From CAWJPW01 sp963844845 (GTDB lineage Bacteria > Acidobacteriota > Thermoanaerobaculia > Thermoanaerobaculales > Sulfomarinibacteraceae), in NCBI GenBank assembly GCA_963844845.1, contig CAWJPW010000003.1, positions 372,001 through 436,000 of the forward strand: a stretch of 64,000 nt of DNA. Direction: 5' to 3'. Position numbers and translations under genes: made by a program. Shown one piece after another: positions 36,419 to 45,455 of this stretch. Each line of letters starts with the position of its first letter. The stretch's first letter is position 1. Under the pieces are notes generated by a model. The model did no database searches. It worked only from the letters and a program-made list of their open reading frames with translations, and was not told the origin of the DNA.

Positions 36419-36961
36419 TCACCACATCCTGATGCTGACCTTGGCGTCGGGGGCGTCCACGCGGACGAGGTCGCCGCGCCGGGCGGCCCCGAGGACGTCA
36501 AAGGCGATCTTCGGGCTGAAGGTCTCCCAGTCCCAGCGCTCGAGGGCCTCGCGCACCCCGTCCACCGGGATGGCGCAGTGCACTGTCGCGTCGTCCGCGA
36601 TCACGTCCACCGTGATCGTCGAGCCCTCCTTCGCCACCCGAACGCGGGCGTCGGGGGCGTCCACCTTCACGAAGGTCGCATCCGGCGCCGCGGCAAGAGC
36701 CTCGAGCACCGCCATGACCTCGGCCTTGTGAGCGCGGAGCTCGGGTGGGACGGTGGCGTCCGCATACGCGTCACGCGGCACGAAGGCGGTGGCGAGGCGT
36801 GCAGCGGCGAGAGGGAAGGGGATGACGATGTGCTCGGGGCCGTCACCGTCGGTGGTGCGCACGTCGACGACGACCCAGTTCATGGCCAGGGCGGCGACGA
36901 GAATCCCGGCGACACCCGCGATGAGCACGGTGGCGAGAGTGGAGGAGCCGCGCTCGCGCAT
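36419..36961 (-). CDS. Membrane-anchored protein, paralogue of the preceding gene product
   Basis: 180 residues from ATG at 36961, two bases after the stop of the upstream gene, so translation is coupled. An N-terminal membrane segment (TLATVLIAGVAGILVAALAM) is followed by an extracytoplasmic domain. Its pattern matches the upstream product: FVKVDAPDARVRVAKEGSTI versus FVKVDSEDADVRVTKQGGTL, and the ends DLVRVDAPDAKVSIRMW versus DLVRVTSPDANVRVWIE. The two are tandem duplicates in an operon headed by a PspC protein, which suggests an envelope-stress or adhesin-like (DUF4097-type) role. Function unknown. Confidence 0.72.
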   Translation of the reverse strand: MRERGSSTLATVLIAGVAGILVAALAMNWVVVDVRTTDGDGPEHIVIPFPLAAARLATAFVPRDAYADATVPPELRAHKAEVMAVLEALAAAPDATFVKVDAPDARVRVAKEGSTITVDVIADDATVHCAIPVDGVREALERWDWETFSPKIAFDVLGAARRGDLVRVDAPDAKVSIRMW

Positions 36962-36963
36962 GG

Positions 36964-37500
36964 CTATTCGATCCACACGCGGACGTTGGCATCGGGGCTG
37001 GTGACCCGCACCAGGTCACCGTTACCCACCTCGGACAGGCGGGCGACCAGAGCCTTGACGTCCAGTCGGTTGTTCTCGTCGACCGAGATGGCGTCGAGGA
37101 GCGACGCGGGTACGGTGACGTCCACCTTCTCACCGGAGTCTTCCTTGCTGACGACGTTGATGAGCAGGGTGCCACCCTGCTTGGTGACGCGCACGTCGGC
37201 GTCCTCGGAGTCGACCTTCACGAACTCGGCGTCGGGCGCGTCCCGGACGGCCTTGAGCACTGCAACCCAGTCCACCTTGGCGCCATCCAGGTCGAGGTCG
37301 ATCTTGCCGTGGTTGAGCTCATCGGTCTTGACGGCGTCGAGCACGGTCGCAATCAGGCTCATGGGCAGGTGCAGCTGGACGTTGGTGTTGTCGTGGGTCT
37401 CGGTGACGGTGACGTTGATCCAGCGAGTCGGCTCCTGGGCCAGACCGATTCCGGTGACCAGCAGGGCCACGGCGGTGAGAGTGAGTGTCTTGCGCAGCAT
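36964..37500 (-). CDS. Exported protein of the PspC operon
   Basis: 178 residues from ATG at 37500 with AAGGAGGTG in front. The signal peptide (LTLTAVALLVTGIGLAQEP) is clear. The mature part has alternating strands with repeated D-A-x-V-R-V units. It is a paralogue of the next gene, with which it is coupled by two bases, and lies 59 nt behind the PspC-domain gene. No enzymatic motif is seen. Confidence 0.75.
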   Translation of the reverse strand: MLRKTLTLTAVALLVTGIGLAQEPTRWINVTVTETHDNTNVQLHLPMSLIATVLDAVKTDELNHGKIDLDLDGAKVDWVAVLKAVRDAPDAEFVKVDSEDADVRVTKQGGTLLINVVSKEDSGEKVDVTVPASLLDAISVDENNRLDVKALVARLSEVGNGDLVRVTSPDANVRVWIE

Positions 37501-37559
37501 CAGGCACCTCCTTCGTTCACCCCCCAGTAACGCAGCTCGGCGGGAAAGGTTCGTGCTCA

Positions 37560-37769
37560 TCACGAGCGCCCCGGTTCCTCGGGCATCACAAGCCAGAGCG
37601 CCAGGTAGACCAGGATGCCGGGAAAGGCGACCGAGAGCACGGAGACCAGGACGAAGAGGACTCGCACTGTGGTGGGATTCCAGCCCAACCAGGCGGCCAG
37701 GCCACCACAGACACCGGCGATGAGCCGGTCCGAACGCGAGCGGTAGAGCGGATTGCGGTTCGACGGCAT
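37560..37769 (-). CDS. PspC-domain membrane protein
   Basis: 69 residues from ATG at 37769; a second ATG directly before it is only two bases from GGAGG, so 37769 is preferred. The PspC signature is plain: LYRSRSDRLIAGVCGGLAAW, then a single long membrane segment and the end MPEEPGR. PspC-domain proteins sit in the inner membrane and take part in envelope-stress sensing. It is the first gene of a three-gene set with two paralogous exported/anchored proteins. Confidence 0.9.
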   Translation of the reverse strand: MPSNRNPLYRSRSDRLIAGVCGGLAAWLGWNPTTVRVLFVLVSVLSVAFPGILVYLALWLVMPEEPGRS

Positions 37770-37826
37770 CATGACCTCCAGGCGCGTCTGTCACTGGAGG
37801 TTCATACGGTTGTGGGCAGTCAGGGT

Positions 37827-39176
37827 TCAGTCGGCCTGTGACTCCTCACGGTCGTTGCGCCGGGTTATGTACTGGTACACCAGCAGAGAGAGGAGCGCGG
37901 TGGCGCCCACCGCAGCGATGATGTACCACAGCACGTTGGCATGGGCGTACTGGGGCGGCAACGGCCCGTGACCTGCCATGGCCGCCTCGTACTGCGCCAG
38001 CGCGGCCGGTGGAAGGGTCGAGGGCTCCGGACAGAACGAGTCCAGGAGCAAGCCGCCGGCAATGAAGGCGGCGAACCAGGCGAAGAACGTGTTGAGGTAG
38101 GCGTACCCCAGGTACAGGCCCTCCTGCCCCGTCGGTGCCTGCTTGGATGCATACTCGAGATAGCGTGGTGACAGGAAGCACTCGGAGATGCCCATGACGG
38201 CGATCCCCAACACCATCATCACGGTGATCGGATGCAGGGAGAGACCGAGCAGGTGAACGCGGCCGTGCAGCAGCGGTGTGGACGCCATGAGGAGGGGTGA
38301 GAGGGTGATCAGAACCAGCGAGATGGCGATGGAGGTCACCGGCTTCAGCCGTCGCACCAGGTGGGTGATGGGCACAACCAGCAGCACCACCACCAGGGGG
38401 TTCACGTTGGCGTACCACTCGGGGCTGGCGTGCTCGCCCACCAGGCGCAGCACGTACTTGGGCATGGAGGCGTAGAGCTGCCCCTGGATGAACCAGAACC
38501 CTGCGGTAATCAGTACCAGCCCCAGGAAGCGGCGGTTGGAGAGCGCAGTGAGCATGCCACGTAGCGTCTCGGCCGCCGATCGCGGACGTTCGGCGTCGTT
38601 CTCCCGCGGCCAGTAGAAGAGCAGCACCAGCAACAGGCCCACCACCGCTGCGCCGGCGGAGTACAGCGGCACCTTGTCGATGCCCAGCTCGACGCGGACC
38701 GGTTTGGCGATGGTCTTGCCCGAGAACGAGCCGATGTTGACCATCATGTAGAAGAGCGAGTAGGCCCGGGCTCGGTTGACCGCGTCGGAGCTTTTGGCCA
38801 CCGTGCCGGTGATGATGGGCTTGACGAAGGAGCCGCCCACCACGATGACGGCCAGCGAGGCCAGGACAGGGAGAGTGGTGGGAAACAGACCCAGCCCCGC
38901 GTACCCCAAGGCCAGGAGGACGAAGGCGAGGATCAGTGAAGGACGAAAGCCGAGGCGGTCGGCGATTGCGCCGGTGAAGAAGGGCAGCAGGTAGATCCCC
39001 GAGGCGAACAGGGTGCCCACCGCTCCGGCGCCGATGTCGGAGAATCCCACCACCCGCGTGAGGAAAACCACGAGGGTGATGAAGGTACCGTAGTAGGCGG
39101 CCCGCTCGAACAGCTCCACCCCGTTGGCGATCCAGAAGGTGGAGGGGAACCGCCATGTGCTCGTGGCTTCGGTCAT
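37827..39176 (-). CDS. POT/PTR2-family proton-coupled peptide transporter
   Basis: 449 residues from ATG at 39176 with GGAGG four bases before. The POT signature ExxERxxYYG is present as ELFERAAYYG in helix 1, and the helix 4-5 region carries the basic/aromatic YSLFYMMVNIGS block. About 12-14 membrane segments are visible, with a periplasmic loop before the last helix. Members import di- and tripeptides (or related compounds) with protons. It is somewhat shorter than classic bacterial POTs. A -10-like TAGAGT lies near 39195-39200 on the minus strand. Confidence 0.85.
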   Translation of the reverse strand: MTEATSTWRFPSTFWIANGVELFERAAYYGTFITLVVFLTRVVGFSDIGAGAVGTLFASGIYLLPFFTGAIADRLGFRPSLILAFVLLALGYAGLGLFPTTLPVLASLAVIVVGGSFVKPIITGTVAKSSDAVNRARAYSLFYMMVNIGSFSGKTIAKPVRVELGIDKVPLYSAGAAVVGLLLVLLFYWPRENDAERPRSAAETLRGMLTALSNRRFLGLVLITAGFWFIQGQLYASMPKYVLRLVGEHASPEWYANVNPLVVVLLVVPITHLVRRLKPVTSIAISLVLITLSPLLMASTPLLHGRVHLLGLSLHPITVMMVLGIAVMGISECFLSPRYLEYASKQAPTGQEGLYLGYAYLNTFFAWFAAFIAGGLLLDSFCPEPSTLPPAALAQYEAAMAGHGPLPPQYAHANVLWYIIAAVGATALLSLLVYQYITRRNDREESQAD

Positions 39177-39237
39177 CGATCCTCCAGTCGCCGCACTCTA
39201 GCACATGTCGGCGGATGAGTTGAGAAGAATCAGACTC

Positions 39238-39285
39238 CTGACGAAAGATAGAGCCAAGAAGTTGAGACGAACGCTCTTTCGTCAG
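39238..39285 (-). terminator. Terminator of the signalling operon
   Basis: CTGACGAAAG (39238-39247) pairs with CTTTCGTCAG (39276-39285), extended by AGAGC/GCTCT. On the minus strand the hairpin starts at the stop codon of the diguanylate cyclase gene and is followed by a T/C-rich tail. Confidence 0.65.
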
Positions 39286-40937
39286 CCGGCTACGACGATG
39301 CGGTTGCGGCCCGCGTGCTTGGCCGCGTAGAGGGCGCGATCCGCGGCCTCCCGGAGATGCTGGGCGTCCACCGAGTGCGGGAACTCGGCCACGCCGCCCG
39401 AGATGGTGACTGTGAAGTCGGCGGTGTCGCAGCGGTGATGAATCGCCGCGAAGGCCGCTCGGACGGCATCGAGCACCTGGGCGGCGGCTGCCGCCGTGGT
39501 GTCGGGCAGGATGACGGCGAACTCCTCCCCGCCGTAGCGTCCGACCACGTCGGACCGCCGTAGGCGCTGTTGGAGGAGGCGTGCGAGGGTCTTGATCACC
39601 CGGTCACCGGTGGGATGACCGTAGCTGTCGTTGACCTGCTTGAAGAGATCGATGTCCAGCATTGCGTAGGCCAAGGAACGGTGGTCGCGGCGGGCACGCT
39701 GGAGGTCGAGGTCGAGCTGCTCCTGGATGCGGGTGTGATTGGGCAGGCCGGTGAGTGCATCGCGCACCATGGCGGCGCGCACGGCGCGGGAGCGGCGTGC
39801 TCGGGCCGCCACCTGAACGCGCAGGTGCTCGTCATCCACGGGCTTTGTGAGGAAATCGTCGCCGCCGTGCCGGATCGCGGCCAGCTGCCGCTCTCTGTCG
39901 CGATCAGCCGACAGGAAGAGGATGGGGATGCCAACGTACTCCTCCTGTTGACGAATGACCTGGGCGAGCTCGAGGCCGCTGCACTCGGGCATGTAGAGAT
40001 CCATGAGGATGAGATCCGGGTGGAGCTCGTCGAGAACGTCGCTCACAGCCAGGGGGTTCGACACGGTGCGCACCCTCATGCCGGCATGCTCGAGCACCAG
40101 GGCGGCATGGGCGGCGGCCGCCGGCTCGTCGTCCACGACCAGCACGCGGTACGGCTCGGGGGGTTCCTCGGCGGTGAGCCGGTCGAGCACGTCCACCAGC
40201 GGGCCCACCTGGATCGGACGCACGAAGTAGGCGGCGCCGCCGGCGCGCACCGCCCGCAGCCGGGTGGTGAGGGCTCCGCTGGAACCGATGTAGATCACGG
40301 GCGGACGTTCGGTGGCAAGACGGTCCGTGTCTTCTGCCAGCCACGCCTCGGCGAGGTCCACCGCGGTGATGATCACCGCGGGCTTGTGCCGAGCCGCGGC
40401 ACTGAGCGACTCGGCGTCGGCTACGACCTCCACCTCGTATCCGAAGTGGCCCAGCTGGTGCGCGATCTCGCCGGCGTTGTCGCTGGCGCGCTCGGCGAGA
40501 ACGATGCGGCGGCCGCGCCGGGTGGGGACGGTGCGAATCTCCCCACCAGCCGGGGGGGTGGAGGACCAATGCGCATCCGGCAGCGTCGGTGCGGGACGGG
40601 TATCACCCGCCGGTGCTGCCGTGGCTTTGTGCAGGAGGGCGAGGAGCTGGCGCACCCTGGTCTGCTCCTCGGCGCCGGCCGGGCGGCCCTGGTCCAGGAG
40701 ATCCTCGATGATGAGCTCGAGCTGCTTGGCCAGGTCGGAGAGCTCGCGGAAGCCCAGGGTGGCACCGGTACCAGCGACGCCGTGCACACCGATGTGGAGG
40801 TGGCGGAGCTCGGCCGCGTCCCAACCTTGCGCGGGCAGACAGTCCCATGCGGCCTCGAGGTCGCGGACCTTGCCGGGCAGGGTTTCGGCGTAGTTGCGGC
40901 GGAGCTCGCTGAGCTTCTCCTCGATGGTGCTTCCCAT
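39282..40937 (-). CDS. Hpt-REC-REC-GGDEF diguanylate cyclase
   Basis: 551 residues from ATG at 40937, where the Hpt domain begins; an upstream GTG (41009) would overlap the kinase gene. Hpt: HGVAGTGATLGF, His near residue 52. First receiver (about 145-260) is degenerate, lacking the acidic pair. Second receiver (about 268-385) is intact (VVDDEP, LILMDLYMPE, LTKP). The GGDEF domain has the active RYGGEEF motif and an RRSD inhibitory site five residues before it. It should make cyclic di-GMP when phosphorylated. It is the last gene of an operon with a sensor kinase, so a kinase-Hpt-receiver relay is likely. It lacks an EAL or effector domain. Confidence 0.9.
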   Translation of the reverse strand: MGSTIEEKLSELRRNYAETLPGKVRDLEAAWDCLPAQGWDAAELRHLHIGVHGVAGTGATLGFRELSDLAKQLELIIEDLLDQGRPAGAEEQTRVRQLLALLHKATAAPAGDTRPAPTLPDAHWSSTPPAGGEIRTVPTRRGRRIVLAERASDNAGEIAHQLGHFGYEVEVVADAESLSAAARHKPAVIITAVDLAEAWLAEDTDRLATERPPVIYIGSSGALTTRLRAVRAGGAAYFVRPIQVGPLVDVLDRLTAEEPPEPYRVLVVDDEPAAAAHAALVLEHAGMRVRTVSNPLAVSDVLDELHPDLILMDLYMPECSGLELAQVIRQQEEYVGIPILFLSADRDRERQLAAIRHGGDDFLTKPVDDEHLRVQVAARARRSRAVRAAMVRDALTGLPNHTRIQEQLDLDLQRARRDHRSLAYAMLDIDLFKQVNDSYGHPTGDRVIKTLARLLQQRLRRSDVVGRYGGEEFAVILPDTTAAAAAQVLDAVRAAFAAIHHRCDTADFTVTISGGVAEFPHSVDAQHLREAADRALYAAKHAGRNRIVVAG

Positions 40938-40993
40938 TCGGTTTCGGCCTCCGTCCCAGTCGTCGTGCGGCGGTCGATGGTACAGGAGAGTGG

Positions 40994-42793
40994 TCAGCGG
41001 GGTTGCCACTCGGGCAGCTCGAAGAAAAAGGTGCTGCCCGCTCCCGGCTCACTGTCCACCCCGATCGTACCCCCCATGCGCTCGATGAGCGCCTTGGCGA
41101 TGGAGAGGCCGAGGCCGGTGCCGGACATGCGGGGATCGGGGGCGTGGTGTAGCCGCACGAAGCGATCGAAGATGTGAGCCCGCGCCGCGGGAGGAACTCC
41201 CGGTCCCTGATCACGGACCTCCACCCGCACGTGGTCGTCCCGGTTGGCGACCGAGACCTGAACCGTCGCTCCCTGGGGGGAGTACTTGGCGGCGTTGGAG
41301 AGGAGGTTCACGAGAACCTGGCCGAGGCGGTCGGGGTCGGCGTACACGCGTGCGCCCGGGGCGCCGAGTCGGGGCTCGAAAGTGACGGCAAAGCCGGCGG
41401 CGTAGGCACGCATCGACTCGATGGACTGCTCCACCACGCCCGCCACGTCCACCGGCCGCATGTCGAAGCTCATGCGGCCGCTTTCCAGGTGCTCGATGTC
41501 GAGGATGTCGTCGATGAGCCGGCTGAGGCGTTCGGAGTTACGATAGGCGATGTCGAGCAGGCGGCGTGCCGGCTCCGGGACCTCCACGGCCAGGGGACCG
41601 TCGGCGAGCAGCTCGAGGGCGCCGCGAATGGACGTGATGGGTGTCCGTAGCTCATGGCTCACGGTGGAGACGAACTCCTGCTTGACCTGTTCGACGCGCT
41701 GACGCTCGCGGATGTCCCACGCGACGCACACGTAGCCGAGGAGACGCCCGCCGTCACCCGTCATGGCCGACACCGAGAGGATCATGGGGACGGCGCCGCC
41801 CGCCCGGGTGCGATATGCCAGGGCGATGTCATGCGCATCCCCGGGCTCGAGGGCGGAGGCGAGGATCCCGGCGGTACGCTCCGCGGGGTGGTCCTCATTG
41901 GCCAGGAGCGCGGCGAACGGCTCACCCCGCAGGTTCTCCTCCCGGTAACCCAGTAGCTGACACGTGGCGGGGTTGACATCGCGGATCGTCCCTTCAGGCT
42001 CGAGCACGACCAGGCTTTCGGCCAGACTGTGGAGGATCTGGTCCATGTGATCGCGCGACACGGTGGTTTCCCTGAGGCGACGAGTCATCTCGTTGAAGGA
42101 GCGGGCGAGCACGCCCAGCTCGTCGCTGGTCTCCACCGGAATTGGGCGGTCGAACTCGCCATCGGCAACCGCCCGGGTGGCGTCCGTGAGGCGTTTGAGG
42201 GGGCGGGTCACGGCATTACCCAGGAGAACGGCGAGACCGATCCCGGCGATCCCGAAGAGGAGACCCACGCCAGCCGTACGGAGAACTTGGGCGGTCCCCA
42301 GGTGGCGCAGCCTGGCACTCGAGAAGGTGACCTGGACCCCGCCCAGGAAACGGTCGCCCAGCCACACGGGCCGGGTGACTTGCAGCACCCCGTCGTGCTG
42401 CTCCGTGAAGGGACCCTTCGTCGCCTCCAGGCGGCTCCGCATCTCGTCCGGGAGGCGGCGGTGGCGGTTGGGGTTGCCGATGGTACCGTCGGTGAGGATG
42501 CGGCACTCGTCGTCGAACGCGACCGCCTCCACCACGTCGCGCTGCGCGCGGGTGTCGGCCAGCAAAGTGCGCAGGTCCGCGACGTTGAGAAGGGCCAGGG
42601 GGTCGGTGGCGTTGGCGCCGACCAGGGAGGTGAGGAGGCGGGCCCGCTCGACCAGCTCGGCGTCGAGGACCTGACGCTCGGAGTAGATTGTGAGCATGCT
42701 GAGAACCACGCCGAATGCCGCCAGCAGCCCGGCGACGAGGACGACGAAACGGGTCATGAGGCCGTAGCGCAGCCAACCGCGAGCCGCCCTCAC
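40994..42793 (-). CDS. Membrane sensor histidine kinase (HAMP-PAS-HisKA-HATPase)
   Basis: 599 residues from GTG at 42793 overlapping the preceding stop by four bases (GTGA), with GAGGGAGG upstream. Two membrane segments (about 13-36 and 172-192) flank a 135-residue periplasmic sensor. HAMP (LLGNAVTRPLKRLTDATRAV), a PAS domain (SLAESLVVLEPEGTIRDVN), HisKA with FVSTVSHELRTPITS and a complete ATPase domain (LLSNAAKYSP, DQGPGVP, GTGLGLSIAK) follow. The gene before encodes a PhnD-like lipoprotein, so the kinase may read that protein's ligand state. The gene after encodes an Hpt-diguanylate cyclase, a probable output. Confidence 0.92.
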   Translation of the reverse strand: MRAARGWLRYGLMTRFVVLVAGLLAAFGVVLSMLTIYSERQVLDAELVERARLLTSLVGANATDPLALLNVADLRTLLADTRAQRDVVEAVAFDDECRILTDGTIGNPNRHRRLPDEMRSRLEATKGPFTEQHDGVLQVTRPVWLGDRFLGGVQVTFSSARLRHLGTAQVLRTAGVGLLFGIAGIGLAVLLGNAVTRPLKRLTDATRAVADGEFDRPIPVETSDELGVLARSFNEMTRRLRETTVSRDHMDQILHSLAESLVVLEPEGTIRDVNPATCQLLGYREENLRGEPFAALLANEDHPAERTAGILASALEPGDAHDIALAYRTRAGGAVPMILSVSAMTGDGGRLLGYVCVAWDIRERQRVEQVKQEFVSTVSHELRTPITSIRGALELLADGPLAVEVPEPARRLLDIAYRNSERLSRLIDDILDIEHLESGRMSFDMRPVDVAGVVEQSIESMRAYAAGFAVTFEPRLGAPGARVYADPDRLGQVLVNLLSNAAKYSPQGATVQVSVANRDDHVRVEVRDQGPGVPPAARAHIFDRFVRLHHAPDPRMSGTGLGLSIAKALIERMGGTIGVDSEPGAGSTFFFELPEWQPR

Positions 42794-43767
42794 CGGTCCT
42801 CCCTCTCCGCTGACGAGAGCCTGCTCAGCAGCCGCTGGAGGGGCTCGAGGGCGAGCTCGGCACTCCCAGGGAAGCGGTCGAACCGCGTCGTGTGCTGGAA
42901 GTCGTCGAGGATACGACGTCCGTCAGCGCTCTCGTGCAGGGTGACCAGCGTCTCGGTCACCGCCCGCGCGAGGTCGGGGTCGAGGTCGCTGCGTCGGCAC
43001 ACGACGTTTCGTGGTACGTCGATCGTCCTCATCACGATGTCGAGCTCATTTCGCCGCACACCGGCGAGCACGTCGAGGTAGTTGGCGTTGAGGGCGCCGG
43101 CGGCGACCTTGCCCTTGAGCACCCAGACCATGGAGTTCTCGGCGTCCCCGGAGAGAACGTAGCCGACGCGGTCCGGAGGCACCTCGGCGGCGGGGTCCTC
43201 GAACGCTTCGAGCTTGAGGCCGCGGCTGATGAGAGTCGCCTTGGGCAGCAGGTAGCCCGAGGTGGAGAACGGCTCGGAGAACGCGACCATGCGCCCGCGG
43301 AGATCCTCAGGAGAGCGCAGGCCGCTGTCACGACGCACCACGAGGACGCCGTGGTACTGGACGGCACCCTGCTTCCACCGGCGCAGCAGGGGGATCGCTC
43401 CCGACAGCTCGCACGCCTTGGCCACCGGGACGGGGCTGTCGATGTAGATGTCGACGGCCCCCGTTCGCAGCCGCTCCGCCATCTCGCCCACCGAGTCCAC
43501 CAGGACCACCTCGCCGGAGCCGACTCCGGCCTCGCCCAACCGGGCCACGAGGGCATCGACGAACGGCTTGAAGATGGAGTACTCACGGGCCGGTGTGAGG
43601 GACACCGAGCCCACTGCCAGGTCCCCTGGGGGGGCGGAGGGGACCGGGGCCTGGGTCGGTGACGGCGGCGACGTGGCTCCGCCCCCGCAGCCCGGTAGCA
43701 GTGTCGCCGCCAGGAGGAGCGTGGCAGCCCACAGCGCGCCGCCCCGGAGGGATGGGACCTCACGCAT
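42790..43767 (-). CDS. PhnD-like substrate-binding lipoprotein
   Basis: 325 residues from ATG at 43767, overlapping the receiver gene by eight bases. A lipoprotein signal ends LLPGC (Cys27). The rest matches the phosphate/phosphite/phosphonate-binding PhnD family: VGSVSLTPAREYSIFKPFVD, DIYIDSPVPVAKA, SEPFSTSGYLLPK and GALNANYLD. There is no ABC transporter permease or ATPase gene nearby; it sits between a receiver gene and a membrane kinase. A sensory role, presenting an oxyanion or other small ligand to the kinase, is therefore more likely than transport; this is inferred from context. Confidence 0.83.
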   Translation of the reverse strand: MREVPSLRGGALWAATLLLAATLLPGCGGGATSPPSPTQAPVPSAPPGDLAVGSVSLTPAREYSIFKPFVDALVARLGEAGVGSGEVVLVDSVGEMAERLRTGAVDIYIDSPVPVAKACELSGAIPLLRRWKQGAVQYHGVLVVRRDSGLRSPEDLRGRMVAFSEPFSTSGYLLPKATLISRGLKLEAFEDPAAEVPPDRVGYVLSGDAENSMVWVLKGKVAAGALNANYLDVLAGVRRNELDIVMRTIDVPRNVVCRRSDLDPDLARAVTETLVTLHESADGRRILDDFQHTTRFDRFPGSAELALEPLQRLLSRLSSAEREDR

Positions 43768-44152
43768 GGGCGCGGGTCCAGATGGCCCGGAGGGTGGTGG
43801 CGAGCTGCATCGGGTCGAACGGCTTGGTGACGACGTCCAGAGCTCCGGCGGCGCGGTATCGAGCGATCTCCTGGCGCTGCACCTTGGCGGTGAGGAACAC
43901 CGCGGGCACCGCTGCCAGGCCGGGTAGCGATCGGAGCGCCGCCAGAGTCTCGATGCCGTCCATCTCGGGCATCAGCATGTCCAGGAGTATCAGGTCCGGC
44001 GCGAAGCCGGGAGCTGCGGCCACGGCCTCGGCGCCGGAGCTGCACCCCAGGACATCGAGGCCGCCCACCGTCTCGAGCGCCAGAATGGCGATGGTCTGGA
44101 TGTCCGGTTCGTCCTCCACCAGCAGGACTCGCCGGAGCACGGGCGTGGTCAT
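43760..44152 (-). CDS. Single-domain response regulator
   Basis: 130 residues from ATG at 44152, with GGAGGG about eight bases upstream. It is a stand-alone receiver: VEDEP, phospho-acceptor in ILLDMLMPEMDG, VFLTAK and VTKPFDP are all present. There is no output domain. As the first gene of the operon with a PhnD-like protein, a sensor kinase and an Hpt-diguanylate cyclase, it may be an intermediate of a phosphorelay or a phosphate sink. Confidence 0.9.
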   Translation of the reverse strand: MTTPVLRRVLLVEDEPDIQTIAILALETVGGLDVLGCSSGAEAVAAAPGFAPDLILLDMLMPEMDGIETLAALRSLPGLAAVPAVFLTAKVQRQEIARYRAAGALDVVTKPFDPMQLATTLRAIWTRAHA

Positions 44153-44265
44153 GCGCGACCCTCCAGGATCTCGAGAGCAGCATAGCGTGCGGGACGCCCA
44201 GTGGGAAAGACCCGGTGCGGCGGGCGCGGCCGCCGGGAGGGGTGGCTCCGCTTGAGGATGCCGCT

Positions 44266-45249
44266 TCATCCGGGCTCGTCGTGCCAGAGGAGCCGGGCTT
44301 GGATGGAAAAGTCCGGGGTGACGCCGACTCCTGGGATGTCTTCGCCCAGCGCCAGCTGCAGGTCGAGGCCGCGGCGGATCTTGAAGGTGGGCCCGAGCGC
44401 GAAGGTGCCGCGCGGATCCCCCAGCCGGTCAGCACCGGCGGAGGCGAGGGGGGAGCCGTCGGTGCGGGCGAGGAGGCCGAGACCGACGCCGGAGGTGAGA
44501 GGCAGGGCCAGGCTCATCCAGGCGTGCCAGGTGTCGGCGGCGGGTCCGCCCAGGACTGTGACGCCGCCCAGGTGGGTCCAACCGATGCCGCCGCCGGCAA
44601 AGCCAGGTCCGAGCCGGAGCTCGCCCTCCCACCCCAATCCCACGTCCCATCCTGGAGCACCCAGAGGGGTGGCGGCGCCGGTGGGCGCGATGACGCTCAC
44701 CCGCAGGCGGTGGCGAAGGCGGCCGGTGGATGGGAGCTCGCGCAGGACCCAGCCCGTGAGGTTGCCCAGATGTCGTTCGCCGCCGCCGAGGACAAGGGTT
44801 GCTCGGTCGGGGGTGCGCACGAGCACGACGTTCTCACCGTGGGGATAGAGCTCCCGCCCCGGTGCGGTGATCCCGAGGACGCGGTGGACCTGCTCCGGTA
44901 GCGGGTCGAGGCCGGTGCCGCCGAGGCGCCACCACGGCAGGCGAACCCCGACGGCCCAGCCGTTCCCGAGGCCACGGGTGGCCTCGGCCTCGACTCTCAC
45001 GACCTCGGCGTCGAGGAAGTAAACGACATCGCGCGGCCAGTTGACCTCGGCGTATGTCACTGCCGAGGGGGACAGCCCGGCGCCGGGTTCGTCCACCGCC
45101 AGGTGGGAGCGGGCCACCTGGTGGGTTGTCGTGAAGGTGTTTCCGTAAGCGGTGCTCAGCGCCAGGTGCCACCGACCCGGCGCGGGGGGCGGCAGCAGCT
45201 CGAGCCCGTGCGGTGACGCGTGCGGGAGATCGAGCGGCAGCATGGGCAT
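44266..45249 (-). CDS. DUF3187 family outer-membrane-like protein
   Basis: 327 residues from the first ATG (45249). The C-terminal 270 residues match DUF3187: GRWHLALSTAYGNTF, the amphipathic strands (GNGWAVGVRLPWWRLGG) and the end IQARLLWHDEPG, as in a beta-barrel. The ATG start leaves no export signal. The same frame is open upstream and reads a typical signal segment, ARALGLALGLLPCVLGTHAA, followed by AQQAPP, but no ATG, GTG or TTG precedes it. A CTG at 45369, behind AAAGGA, would give 40 more residues. So the true start is probably upstream and non-standard, or a base is wrong in the sequence. Confidence 0.75.
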   Translation of the reverse strand: MPMLPLDLPHASPHGLELLPPPAPGRWHLALSTAYGNTFTTTHQVARSHLAVDEPGAGLSPSAVTYAEVNWPRDVVYFLDAEVVRVEAEATRGLGNGWAVGVRLPWWRLGGTGLDPLPEQVHRVLGITAPGRELYPHGENVVLVRTPDRATLVLGGGERHLGNLTGWVLRELPSTGRLRHRLRVSVIAPTGAATPLGAPGWDVGLGWEGELRLGPGFAGGGIGWTHLGGVTVLGGPAADTWHAWMSLALPLTSGVGLGLLARTDGSPLASAGADRLGDPRGTFALGPTFKIRRGLDLQLALGEDIPGVGVTPDFSIQARLLWHDEPG

Positions 45250-45455
45250 GAGAGGGGGGGGCGCCTGCTGGGCCGCCGCGTGGGTGCCGAGAACGCACGG
45301 CAGCAGGCCGAGGGCGAGGCCGAGGGCGCGAGCGAGACGGGACGGAGCTGAGATCGACGTTGCCGACAGCGGACTTTCCTTTCGTGCCTTGGTCGCGTAT
45401 GGTACATGGGAATCGGCTGGATGACCGTGGATTTCGTTTGAGGGAGGCTAGGCTC

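Noticed and set aside
35795..37723. 642-codon plus-strand open frame over the PspC operon and repeats
   Set aside because: It crosses repeats and the antisense of three well-supported minus-strand genes; composition is low-complexity.
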